Assembly (NCBI GenBank): GCA_025201375.1
Contig: JAIWZP010000016.1
Coordinates: 489,464-553,463 of the forward strand
Direction: 5' to 3'
DNA: 64,000 nt
DNA from: Gongronella butleri
Taxonomy: Eukaryota > Mucoromycota > Mucoromycetes > Mucorales > Cunninghamellaceae
The notes under the pieces: generated by a model
The model's database searches: none
What the model was told of the DNA's origin: nothing
What the model saw: the letters and a program-made list of their open reading frames with translations, nothing else
Shown here: positions 33,788 through 46,245 of the stretch, in pieces
Numbering within the stretch: the first letter of the stretch is position 1
How the letters are laid out: every line of letters starts with the position of its first letter
Translations under genes and position numbers: made by a program

Positions 33788-36632
33788 GCAATATGTACAA
33801 AAACAAAGAGTTGACCAAGGGGTGACGAGGTCCTTTGGACGGGGTATAGGGCAAAAGAAAGAATAAAAAGTAAAAAAAAGAGGAGGAATTGCGTGGACAA
33901 TGAGAAATAAAAGAGTGCCTAAAAAGGGGAGTTGAGCCCAAATGGCAGGCCACGTTTTGATTGGCCGGTCCGTCGGCGGGAACAATGAAATGGATTTCCT
34001 GGTTTCTAGCAAATTGACGCCAAATGGCATCAAATGTTGCTTTTCGTTGTCCTTTTGCCAGTCGTTTGTTGCCCCATTTTAAGCTCTTGGATACGCTTTT
34101 CATGAATGCCGCGGAGTGCATGACCCGTGCGCCTGATTGCCACGCGCGGAATCCGTGAAATCAGGTGCCGAGCACAAAAGAAGGTGCATTTGGGCCACAT
34201 GGGCGCCCGCTGCACGCCCGCAGCTCTAGCAAAAAGTCTCTAGGACACGCTAGCCGTACTCCCTGGAGTGGTTTGCCGTGGTAATGGCACTTTTAATCCA
34301 AGAGAATGCCAATTTTTCACTCCAAAGTCATTTTATTATTTACACGCACCTCTCACATATGCAATTGGTGCCTCTCAAAATGTACAATGGATGGCATTTC
34401 ACATCGGCTTTGATCTGTGCCCCTGCTCGACTCGCTAGGGCGCGTACATGACGAGAAAATGGAAATTGAAATTTTACGCTTGGCATGGCGTGATTTTGAG
34501 AAAAAATGTCAAGGTCCGGTGATTCCCTCCAAACTTGCAGGGAAGATGCGCGCCTACGAGAGCTCGCGGTGGAGCCCAAGATTCCCGGATTCTATCTTGT
34601 GGGTGTCGAGAAAATCGCGCTTTTATGCGCTGGAGACCAACTTTTCAAACCGTCGTGGTTTGAAAAGGGAGACATGCCGAACATGAAAATTCAATGTGTC
34701 CTGAAAGAGAATTTGCAAGAGTTTTTGACACGCCAACCGTGGGCTTGCTGATGGCATATGTTGGCGCGCCGCGGCGCGTCGAAAACCACCCTCGAAATGT
34801 GCCCTATTTGACGCGTCAAAAGGCGCGCCAAAGCGTGTCTTTCTTTGTGATCACCGGCATCCACGTTCACGCGCGGTTGATGTGCGCGAGTGTCCTTGGT
34901 TTCAGGCCGCTCGCGCAGGTCGTTTTGTCGTTTGACGCGATTCAAAATGGCATTTTTTTGCACTTCTTTGTGCCTTTTCTCCACGACGGCCAGGTTGACC
35001 GCCAGTCACCTCCACACAAAAGAAAATGAGGGCATCACGATCCTGCTACTCTCCAAGATTCGCGGCCATCGAGCGACCTTTTTTGATTTTCGAAAATTGG
35101 CCAGGGGATCATCCAGGAAATTTGGCAACTTCCAAGTCTGGCGGTTGCTCGCCATCTATGAGACCTAGCGATGGCCGAGTAGGCTCAAATGACAGCCTGG
35201 CGCTCCCTTGATTACATCTGAATGAAACAACGATGAATAAATCTGCAAATGCGTCTGCAAACCCACAAAAACGCGAATTGTGTATCTTTGGCTTTACAGT
35301 CGCATCTCCTTGACGAAATATGACATTAAAAGCGGATGCTATCAAGGCCGCCGCGTTACTGATCCACTTTGACGGCTCAGGCACGGCACGTGGCGCGCGA
35401 TGTTTCTTTTTTTTTCGCACAATTGTGACAAACTGCCATTTCTGGGCATTGGTTATGGTTTCCGATATGATAGTGGCGATGCAAATGCATCCAATATTGC
35501 ATGAAAAGGGGGGCGTGATCGATAAGGCGGCGTGCGAGGGTCCGTTTGGTTTACCACGATAAGCATGTTTGACAGATTAACGTCAATTTTTTTCTTTTTA
35601 ATTGCAGCAACACGATGACATTGATAGGCAATTGGCTGGGTGATTGCGCTGGACCCGCGTTTTCCAATGGGCCACGCCGCGTCATTTTTTTCATTCATTT
35701 TTTTTTTTCAAAATGACGTCAGGGAAAAAAAGGGGCTGCCAGAACAGGTGGGGCAGGCGAAACCGGGGCTTGATGGCTGAGAAAGGTAGCCAGTCAGCGC
35801 TTGGCGCCTCATGGTCCCCCAGTGCCCCCCCTTTGGCCTAAAAGGCCCGCCAGCTAGTGAGTGCGGAAAATGAAAAAAAAAGGCGGGATGGGCTCATCCA
35901 ACGGATGGGCGCCTTCCGGTCGCCGATTGGATTTTTACAGCGCAAGTGATCGTGATTCCACATGATTGACGAAAAAGCCAAGGCAAAGACGCACATGGGT
36001 GAGCACTTTTAACCTAAATGCAGCATGATTTCTCGACTTTAGGCTATATTTTCCCTTTTTTTTTTTTCTTTGCACGTGAGGCTGCTTTACTTGCCATGCC
36101 GAATTGGAGCTGCTGTCAACGCACCCAAGGCGCTGGACCACCGCACGCCGGCAAATTCTGTCGTGCTTTTTTTTGCTCGTCAGGCACGCAAGAGCGGCCT
36201 CTAATCACCGGAGTCGGCGATAAAGGTGGCGATTGAAGAAAATAGTGCCATCTTGATTATGGAACGTGGGGGAGCATTGGCCCATGAGCGATGACATCAG
36301 GCCGCCCAGGTCCCCCCATGGTGCACGCAAGCATTTGCGCCCTGGGTGAGCCATTTATCTTGCAATTTTTTTTCTGCATCTGCGCAAAATCCATTTGACC
36401 ACGAAAATGGTGACAAACAGGCAAGCGAAAAAGCAAGGATGGTCCGAGCACGACATAAAAGGCAAGTCAGGGCGAGCCTTTTTCATGAGATTGGACAAGC
36501 ATTGCAGGCATTTGACAATTTGTCCAAGGAATTAGGGTTCAAACGGCCACAGCGACGTGCTCAAATGGGGTCCGCCAGGCGCCCTGAGTTTGCCGATGAC
36601 AAATTTCTTTTCAATTCCGCTCGTGCATTGCC
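33788..36632. other. Long spacer, no gene recognised
   Basis: Several 60-110 codon frames occur on both strands, but none shows a domain, a splice-supported extension or a consistent coding pattern. Sequence from about 36600 is the promoter of the glycerol-3-phosphate dehydrogenase gene. Confidence 0.45.
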
Positions 36633-36640
36633 TATAAATA
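36633..36640 (+). promoter_or_regulatory. TATA box of the GPD gene
   Basis: TATAAATA, about 136 bp upstream of the ATG at 36776, followed by a long pyrimidine-rich tract typical of strongly expressed fungal genes. Confidence 0.6.
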
Positions 36641-36775
36641 CCAAATCGGCCCCTTTTGTCTTTTTTTTTCTTTTTACTTTGTCTCCCCCAACGTTCCTTT
36701 TTTTTTTTCTACACCTCTTTATTTTATTCCACTTGTATTTTCTATACAACAACATACACACATATCATCATCATC

Positions 36776-38068
36776 ATGTCATTGGAAAAAGTCTGCATCA
36801 TCGGCTCCGGCAACTGGTAAGCAAATCATGCAAAAAACAGGAGAAAGTGGAACCAGATCAGGAGGCGCAAGGGGGGGTGGCGGTGACAGGATCAACCGTC
36901 AACAAAAAAAAACAAGGTTTTGATTTTTTTTTTTTTTTTTTTTACAACAAAGGGGCTCTGCGATTGCCAAGATTGTTGGCACGAACACGGCTGTGCACAC
37001 GCAAGTGTTTGAACGCACGGTGCGTCAATGGGTGTTTCAGGAAAAGGTCAATGGCGAGAACCTGACGGACATCATCAACCGCGAGCACGAGAATGTCAAG
37101 TACCTGCAGGGTGTCAAGCTGCCTGAGCATGTGGTGGCGATCCCCGATATCGTGGATGCGTGCAAGGATGCGACGCTTGTTGTGTTTGTGGTGCCGCATC
37201 AATTTGTGCGCGGTGTGTGCGAGCAGATGAAGGGCCACTTGGCGCCCAATGCGCGCGCGATCTCGTTGATCAAGGGTCTGGAGATCACGTCCAGCGGCAC
37301 ACGCCTGTTTTCCGAGGAAATCGAGCGCTTGCTCAACATTCCTTGCGCCGCGCTCAGCGGGGCCAACATTGCCGACGAGGTGGCGCGCGAAAAGTTTTGC
37401 GAGTCGACGGTCGGATGCCAAAACATTGCGGATGGCCAGCTGTGGCACAAGTTGTTTGATACGCACTATTTCCGCATCAATGTGATCCAAGACCACGTTG
37501 GCGTGCAATTGTGCGGTGCTCTCAAGAACGTCGTTGCCGGTAAGTCTCGGGAAAAACAAGTTGGGTTGAACAAAAAGGAAACCGTGACACAAAAAGGGGG
37601 ACCGGGGTCTTCCTGTTTCTCTTTTTTTGTTCTTTTTTGCTAATTTTTTTTTTTTTTTTTGTAGTCGGTGCTGGTTTCTCTGACGGTCTTGGCTTTGGCA
37701 GCAACACCAAGGCGGCGATCATCCGCCGCGGTTTGATGGAGATGCGCAAGTTTGGTCAAATGTTCTTTGGCGACATGGTGCAAACCGAGACATTCTTTGA
37801 ATCTTGTGGCGCGGCGGATCTGATTACGACGTGCAGCGGTGGCCGCAACCGCAAGGTTGGCGAAGCCTATGCCAAGACGGGCAAGCCCATCGATGTGCTC
37901 GAGAAGGAGCTGCTCAATGGCCAAAAACTCCAGGGCACCCTCACTGCCCAGGAAGTTCACGAATTCCTGGCCGCGCGCCAGCTTGCCCACGAGTTCCCCC
38001 TGTTCCACACCGTGTACCGCATCGTCTACGAGAACGCCCCCGTCGAATGCATCACGCGCGACATTTAA
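36776..38068 (+). CDS. GPD1: NAD-dependent glycerol-3-phosphate dehydrogenase
   Basis: Three exons: 36776-36816, 36953-37539 and 37665-38068; 343 aa. It reduces dihydroxyacetone phosphate to glycerol 3-phosphate for lipids, osmotic balance and NADH reoxidation. The nucleotide-binding loop [18 protein letters not shown] is split by intron 1 inside the Trp codon. [39 protein letters not shown], the catalytic lysine region [19 protein letters not shown] and [21 protein letters not shown] are all present. There is no N-terminal extension, so neither a peroxisomal nor a mitochondrial signal is evident. The first intron ends with AACAAAG rather than a pyrimidine-rich acceptor, because its T-run lies just upstream. 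Confidence 0.96.
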
Positions 38069-39234
38069 TTTGTTTCTCGTTGCCGCCAAATCGCCCAATT
38101 TTTTTCCCATTCTCCCCCCCCCTCCCCCAACCCTTTAGCATTATTTCCATACATGTTTCACTCCTAGACAACATTTTCATGCTCCACACCCCAACTTGTA
38201 GATAGAACATCCACCCGATTAAACGCATCTTCATGATAGAATTTTATAGAATTTAACTTTTTTTCTTTTTTTTCTTTTTCTTTTTATCGTGCCCAAGGAA
38301 GAGGAACCCAGTGTATTTGCTTTATCAGGACGGAGGATGCATTGACTGGCATCCGTGTCAGTGCTGTGCGGTCTGCCTGTATGGCGAGTGTGCCGCTTGG
38401 AAATTCAAGAAAAAGATCAAAAAATCAAAACATCGCAGGCAGCCTGAGCTTTTGGTCATTTTTTTATGATCCGTCCATGCCACGATGATTGCCTCATTTG
38501 ATCAGCTCTGTTTCAGCTCAGTGCATTGTCTGTGTGAAGCTTGGCAGGGGCAATTGTCCTAATCATCGTGACATTTCACAATGCGCGTTGAGCGATTGAG
38601 CTTTTGTCGACCGTCTTTTCCATGACCCGTCGATGTGCCATGATTGCCTAGTTGGAATTAGCTCTGTCACAATTCAGTGTTTTGTCTGCATAAGCTGTTG
38701 TAGTAATAATAGGTGGCATTTTGCACCCTAAAACGCGCATTGGTAGATCCAAACGTTTTCCAGTACCGAGTGCTCGTTATAAAAAGAAGCACGAGTTGAG
38801 CATCGCCGTAGCCACGAGGGCCGTGGTCGCCAAAGAGCACATGTCGGTCACAGACGCGCGAGTTGCGTGTCCACACGGATGCATCGTCTTTTTTTTTATT
38901 CGGCTAGCCTCGTGCAGGCGACGCCCCGCCCTAAGACCAAGCTTCTATCCGTCTTAGAAAAGTGGGATCAAAAACGGATGGGAAGATGAACACGTCCAGG
39001 CACACACAACTACGTGATGCGGCCAAAATCGCTGTTTTTATGGTCTTGTCGTGCCATTGCACGCGTTATTACGCGTTTTTTTCACGCACTGAACGCGTCC
39101 TTTGCATCACTCTTTCATTTAGGATCACCCCATAGGAGGCACAAGGCACAAAACAAAGATGTGGAAACAAGAAAACGATAAAATTAGCGTGTCATCATTT
39201 TTCTTTCTTTGTTTTTTAGTGTTTCTGCGTTTTG
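38069..39234. other. Spacer with an imperfect direct repeat
   Basis: No gene is recognised. Two segments of about 125 bp, near 38468-38600 and 38628-38750, are related in order: CCGTC, ATGATTGCCT, AGCTCTGT, TTCAGTG, TTGTCTG and CGCG(T/C)A. Identity is low, so the duplication is old. Confidence 0.5.
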
Positions 39235-39248
39235 GTTACCATGGCAAC
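39235..39248 (+). promoter_or_regulatory. X-box (RFX/Crt1-type site), distal
   Basis: GTTACCATGGCAAC fits the X-box consensus bound by RFX proteins, including yeast Crt1. It lies about 400 bp upstream of the PARP start codon. Confidence 0.65.
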
Positions 39249-39377
39249 AAGAGCTTGGAAGTTTGATGACACAGTGGCATTCATGCAGCCAATCCATGAA
39301 AAATCGGGGAGAAAAGTGAAAAAATGGGTGTGTCGCAGGAATAAATGGCGAGCCAGCACTATGATTCGTTCATTTTG

Positions 39378-39391
39378 GTTGCCATGGCAAC
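39378..39391 (+). promoter_or_regulatory. X-box (RFX/Crt1-type site), proximal
   Basis: GTTGCCATGGCAAC is a perfect 14-bp palindrome and a strong X-box. It lies about 255 bp upstream of the PARP ATG and 143 bp from the distal site. In yeast, Crt1 uses this motif to repress DNA-damage genes until checkpoint signalling releases it. Confidence 0.75.
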
Positions 39392-39555
39392 CGAGTGGCG
39401 CGCCTGTTGGCTTGGGTCCGCATATGGCAAGTGCAATTTGGGTTCCAAGCAACGCTGTCAAGAGCAATCAACAGAAACGAGGCGTAGCAGGTTGCCGAAA
39501 ATAGCAGCTGCGTGCGTGCCTCCCCCTGAAGCCTGATTGAAACGCCGCCGCGACC

Positions 39556-39563
39556 TATAAAAA
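39556..39563 (+). promoter_or_regulatory. TATA box of the PARP gene
   Basis: TATAAAAA lies 83-90 bp upstream of the ATG at 39646, between the X-boxes and the gene. Confidence 0.6.
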
Positions 39564-39645
39564 GGTCAAGGCTGATTTTTTCCAATTTGATTTCCCCCCC
39601 CCCACTTTTCCACTTCTTTACCTTTTATTGTTCTTTTCCTTCCCC

Positions 39646-42600
39646 ATGGCTCGTACGTCTGGTATTCGACAAGCCCGTCAAGCACGACAGGTAAGAACAA
39701 ACGAAGCGATATGGTTGTGTGGTGCTCAGTCTTGTGTTTTTTTTCCCCAGGCTGCTGCTTCGTCTCTGCCCAAGCGACCCGCGCGCAACGCGGAGCTCAA
39801 GGCGCCAAAGTCGAAACGACCAGAAAAGGTGCCAGCCGCCAGCAGCTCGACGCTGACGGTCAAGGCCATCCATGACTTTAAGGAGGTGGGCGTAAGTTGG
39901 CCAAAAAAATAAGGAACAAAAAGAGGTGAAAAAAGAGCGATATTCACGCTCATTGTTAAACATGATAGGGAAAAGTGTATTACCTGTGCGCGCTTGAGCA
40001 TGGCTCTGGGCCTGTGTGGTTCCCCGAGAACGAGATCGATGCGCAGCGCGTGGCAGCGTTCCGTGAGACGATGAATGACAAGTATGGATATGACATGGAC
40101 CCGTCTGGGTCGTCGTCGGCGGCGGCGGATGGCAGTGCCAGTCTGCGCCGCTCGACGCGCACGTCGAAATTGCGCGCGTTTTTGCGCGTGCACGACCAGA
40201 TCAACAACGTGGTGGCGCTCAGTGACGATGAAGATACGATTGGTGGCGACAGCAGCGAGGAAGACGACGAAAGACCGGTCAAAGGCAAGCGCAAGCGCGC
40301 GTCGGGTGGTTCGTCGTCGTCGTCGTCGCGATCGCGCAAGACGCGCGCGGTGCCTATTCCATCGGATCCTTCCAAGTTGCGTGGCAAGGCATTGATGCGC
40401 TACAAAGAGGCGCAATTGGATGTGCGCAAAAAGGAGCGTGAAGCATGGATCGAGACGAATGGCTTGGCGGATGATGCCGACCACGCGTCCACCGGCAACA
40501 ATTGCTGCCTGCGATGCTCGACCAAGGCGTATCGCGACGCGGTGGAGGCCAACGACATGGACACGCTCAAGAAGTTATTGGAGGACAAGGAAAAGATGCC
40601 TTTTTGGCGTTCGGAGGACGTTGGGTTCTTTGAAGATGGGCTTGTGCAGCAAGCGCTCAAGCACGGAAATACGGAGATGGCCAAGGTGCTGATCGAGGAC
40701 GTTCAAAAGTCGCATGGCAATCATCGCACCAAGGTGCCCGAGCATATTCTTGAGTATGGCAGCAACACGGGCTATATTAGCCGCAGTACCTTTGGCCACG
40801 CCATCCGCCAGGTCAACGAATCGCGCGGCAATCGCCTTGGCAACGCCGCATTCTATCGATCGCCCCTCACCAATGATTTTAATCTGGATCTCAATCGCAA
40901 CATCTACAACCAGGACGCCATGCACTACTTTTTGGCCCTGCTCCACCAGCCCGAAATGGCCGACAATGTGCGTGTCTTTGAAGAATCGCTGGATGCCGTG
41001 GCCAATGGCGAGCTGTATTACCATGTTGTCGCCGCAGGCAACCACCGCATTGCAAAGTCGTGCATGGAGACCTTTTTCCGCGCCAACCTGACCAATCAAC
41101 TGCACGTCGCGCTCTTCCAGGTAACGGGGATCCATTGAGCCGAAAAAGAGGGCCATTGGGACCATTGAACGAAAAAAAAAAAAAACCAAAAAGAGATTTA
41201 TTCTCACCCTGAATTTTTTTCTTTCATTTTATCATGCCCATAGGACGAGGAATTGCCATCGTTCCGCAAGCCGCAGGTGTTGAAAAAGACGATGCAGCTG
41301 CGCAATTTGTCGCCGTTGTTGTGTGCTGCGATCCAGCCCAAGAGTGCGCACTTGGAGCGTCTTTTTGCATCATTGGATGCTGCGGAGCGCATGGAGACGG
41401 ACGATCTTGCGCGCTCGGTTGTGCATTTTGCGGCTGCGAGCACGACATCGGACTGTTTGGCGTATTTGATTGACCAAGGATTCACGTTGTTGACGGGTGA
41501 CAAGTTCCGTCTGACGCCATTGGTGCAAGCGGCGCGGTATGGACGTGCGCACAACATTGAATTGATTATCAAGACGCTTGGCGATGGTACGCTGCCGTGC
41601 ACGGAATATGCGGATCACACTTTGCTGCGCAACAAGCGTCGTGCGCTTCATTATGCGGCTTTCTTTGGTCATGCGGACGCGTGCAAGGCATTGATCGCGG
41701 CAGGCGCGTCGGTGGACATTTACAGCTCGGACAAGATGACGCCCTTGTTGCTTGCGTGCCAGCGCGGCCATTTGGACGTGGTCAAGGTGCTTTTGGACCA
41801 AGGCAACGCGTCCTTGTTGCTTGGCGACCGCTTTGACCGCTCCCCGTTGCATCTTGCCTGTATGTTTGGCCATTTGGACCTTGTGGACTACCTTTTGCGC
41901 CAGGGCATCGATGCCAATGCCGGCGACTCGTCGTCCAACACGCCATCCCATTATGCGGCTGCCTTCGGCTACCTGCCCATCCTGCAACGCCTTTTGACCC
42001 TCGGCCAGGCCAATCCTTCCGCCAACAACGTCTGGCGCGCCACGCCATGTTCCGTCGCCAACATGAAGGGCCACGTCGCCATTGTCCAATACTTGCTCTC
42101 GCGCTCAGGGGCAAATCTCATTGTCAATTTCCGCAATCAGCAGGGCCTCACCATGCTCCACGAGACCGTCCTCGAAAAAGTCACCTCCGACGCAGACATT
42201 GCCCAGAACCTGCGCCGCACACGCCTCTTGCTCGAGCACAATGCCAATGTCAATACCAAGAACATGACCGGTAAAAATGAATTTGAGGGGGAAAAAGAGA
42301 GGCAAAAGAAAGAGAAAAGACCGAAATGAGGGGAAAACGAAGCTAAAAAAAAAAAAGTGGGAAAAAAAGGGAAAAATGAAAAAAAAAATGCTGATCTCGC
42401 CCTTTTTTTAAAAAATTCAGGTGGCACGGTGCTGCACGCGCTCGCGTCGTGCACGTATTACAATGAGCACCGCATTGGTGGCGATTTGGACGACGAAAAG
42501 GCCATTTCGTACCAATTGGAGCTTGCGCAGATTCTTTTGGACGCGGGCGCCGATCTGACGGCCGAATGCGACCAAAAGTACACGCCATTGCTCGCAGCCG

Positions 42601-44059
42601 CTGCCGCCGAGAACCACACGCTTGTCGCGTTCCTGATCCGCCACGGCGCCAACTACTGGTCCACGGTGACAGGCACAGGCGCCTCATTCTTCCACTATTT
42701 CCTCGGTGCTGCCGGCAAAATGGACAACATTTCGCCTTACGACAAGCTGCCCGTCGCCAAGTACCAAGAGCACCGCCAGCGCCACATTGATGCCTTTGAC
42801 GGCGTCATGGCCGCCATGGAAGCCCATCCCGTGCCCAAAGACCAAGCCAATGTAACATTTGCGTTTTTTTTTTTTTTTTTTTTTTTACAAGTATGGCTCA
42901 CCTTTTTTTTTTCAAGATTGACCACTACAATCACGATGGTTACACGGCATTGATGGGTGGTGTGCGCTATGCCATTGAAGAGCAGCGCAAGTTTGTCGCC
43001 AAGCAAAAGGCGCTTGTCAAGGCCAATTCGTTCTCTAAAAAACAAGGCGGCCTGTTCAACAATGACAATGGCGGCGACGATGACGACGTGCGCCGCACCG
43101 TTCGCTTCGTCTTTTGCTTTGATCAATTCGTAAGCAAATTGAAAAAAAAAACGCAAATTCTCATCCCTTTTTTTTCCCATCGTTATTTTAGCTCGCGTTT
43201 GCGCGCCGCCTCTTTGCTCTGTACCCGCCCGACGCGTCGCTGTACGTGAAATTGCCGCACGCCTTTTTCAAGGATGCCAAGGTGGCCAAGAAGCCTGCGG
43301 ATTACCCAGCCTACACGGGCATGGGCCCCTTGCACGCCGGTAAAAGAAAATCGCCATGAAAGTGTAAAGGCTCAATTCCTTTTTTTTTCTGAAATAGCGG
43401 CGTATACGCAGAATGCAGCGTTGTTGGCGTTCCTTTTGGAGCTTGGTGCAGCACCCGACCAGCCTGTGATGACGGTGGATGGCGATGGTGCGACGGCAAT
43501 GACGCTTGGGTATTTCCTGCGTGAGAACAACAAGAGCCAGTACCTCAAGGACGAATCCGAGCTGACGCTGGACCTGATCCACAAGCGCTTCGACATTCAA
43601 ATGCCCGATTTCAAGCGCGAACTTTATGATTCCATGGCGGTGTACCTGGAACACGGTGCGGACCCGTGCCTCGGTGGGCACAAGCGCAATTCGGCGCTCA
43701 TGAAGGCGGCTGAGGTCATGGATGGCCGTGCCATTGAGCTTATGTGCCAGAGTGTGCGTGCCAATGGCGGCTCAGACCACGTCAATCACAAGAATTTGCA
43801 AGGCTTCACGGCCCTGTCGCTCGCCACCAAGAAGTACATCCGCACCGCCGCTCAGCGCCCCGAAGAAACCCAAAAGGACCCGCTCACGTACTCGTGGCAA
43901 CCCATTGCCGCCCTCTTGTCCATTGGCGCTGACATCAACACCACCTATGTTCATGGCGACAATGTCCTCATGCTTGCGTTTTCCATGCGCAGTCTGAAAC
44001 TGATCCAATTGCTCCTGCATTCGTCGCAAATGCCCGCCAACCACTTCCAGACCAGCAAT

Positions 44060-44117
<58 letters not shown>

Positions 44118-46184
44118 TAGAAAAACGCGACGCGACGCGACAGGAACACTTAACCCCGCCTCTTTTTTTTAATTAGAGCGCGAGACGCCTTTGCTTTGGG
44201 CTCTGCAGTCGTCGCCCGAGGTGGCCAATTGCTACGTGGACAAGCTGGTGCAAGATTTACAAGGTGTGTCCGAGGAGCAAAAGCGTCAGCTGATTGACAC
44301 GCTGGACAAGAATGGCAAATCGGCGCTCGCCATTGCTGCGGCCCTGGACAATTTGCACGTGGTCAAGGCACTGCTTGCGCTGGGCGCGGAATTGAACCCG
44401 CAAGGCACCAAATGGAACCCGCTCGTTGAGGCCATCAAGTCCAATGCGGTCAACACTGTGGAAGCGCTCTTGGAAGCGGGCGCGAGCCTGACGTACTGTG
44501 AGCAAGAGACGCAATTGCAGCCGTTGCACTTTGCCATTGTCGCGCAAAAGCCGCAGCTCGTGCGCCTCCTTTTGAAACATGGCGCAAACGTCAATGCCGG
44601 CGACAAATGGCACCAGACCCCGCTGCATTGGGCCATTGAAAAGTCAAAGCGCCAGACAAACCGGTCCATGAAGATTGAGCAGCTGCTCTTGGACGCCGGC
44701 GCCAATGTCAATGCCCAGGATGCTCTTGGTAAGTGACATTTATTGGGGGAAAAAAAAAAAAAAACGACAGCCAATTAATCCCCCAAATCTCTTTTTTTTT
44801 TTTCTTATTTTCAGGCCGCTCGCCGCTCCATCTCGTGTTCACTTCCATGCATCTCGTGCCCTGGACGCGCGCTACCGACAAGTTGCTCAAAGCGGCGCAT
44901 GCAGCCAAGGCGAAGCGCATCGAAGCTGCGGAATTCGATGAAGAAATGGACACTTTTGTGCAAAAGTTTGGTGGTGCGAATGCGGCGATGGACGCTTGGC
45001 TCAAGAAGCACCGCACACGCATGCTCAAGGCCGAGAAGGCGCAGAAAAAGGCGGCGGATGCGAAAAAGAAAAAGGAAGCGCGTCTGGTGTCCAATGCCAC
45101 TGGATTCATGGACGTGAGCGACGACGATGACGACGCCGCCGACAACAATGATGACACCATCATGATGGACGAGGTCATGCCCGACATTGAGGACGTCTTG
45201 TCGTACAATCAATTCGAGCAGGACAATGCCATCACGCCCTCCGACCCCGTCGACATGCTCTCGGAATTGCTGTCGGCCAAGGACATCCAGCTGGATTTGA
45301 CCGATTTGTTCGGCCGCACGCCCACACACTATGCCGTCGTCGCTGGCGCCGTCTCATGCATGAACTTGCTGCTCGATTCCAACCAGGTCAACCTGCATGC
45401 CGTCGACCAGGACCAGGTAAAAAGGAAAAAGTGACGAAAAAAAAAAAGACATTTTGACCCCCCTTTTTTTTAGAATGGGATTCTGCAGCTGGCGTTGCGC
45501 TACAATCACTCGTTTGCCGCCATCATGGTTGCCAATCGCGGTGCACCCACGGGCACAGTGTACCTGCCGCATGACAAGCAGGCCACCGTCCTCAATTACA
45601 GTCTGTCCCACTCGTTTATGAATGTGGCTTACATGTTCCTCAACAATTGCACGCACGTCTTGGGTAAGATTCACTCGTTTTTTCTTTTTCATGCAAAAAC
45701 AACACGGCCTTACCAATGATTCATTGTAGAATCGCTCGCCGAGTCCCTGGCCGCCGGCAAATTCCACTTTGCCGACCGCTTGACACGCAATGCCAATGAC
45801 TGGGTCTTGGCAGGCACCACCGAGGACACCAAGCAAAACCTCTGGCACATCATCAGCAACTTTAAGCCGTTTGACGAGTAAGTGCCACCCCCTCCAAAAA
45901 ATAAAAGATAAAAACGCGTCTCATGCTCCCTTTTTTCCCATTTTTAGCGAGATTTGGGCCGACTATCTCGAAGACTACCTTGCGCTTTTGACACGTTTGA
46001 ACGTGCATATGATGCCCGATGCCACAGGCGCCATGCCACTGCATTATGCTGCCAAGCACGGCCAGCACAAGCTCATCAAACATTTTTTGACCCTGGATCC
46101 GTCCCCCGCCCTTACCTATGTCGCCGACGGCAACCAATCCCAAATGATGGTTGCTGTCAAAAACAACGACGTGGATGCCGTCAA

Positions 46185-46245
<61 letters not shown>

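Noticed and set aside
34417..35168. Several 60-110 codon frames on both strands
   Set aside because: No family resemblance or splice-supported extension; overlapping frames on both strands argue for chance.
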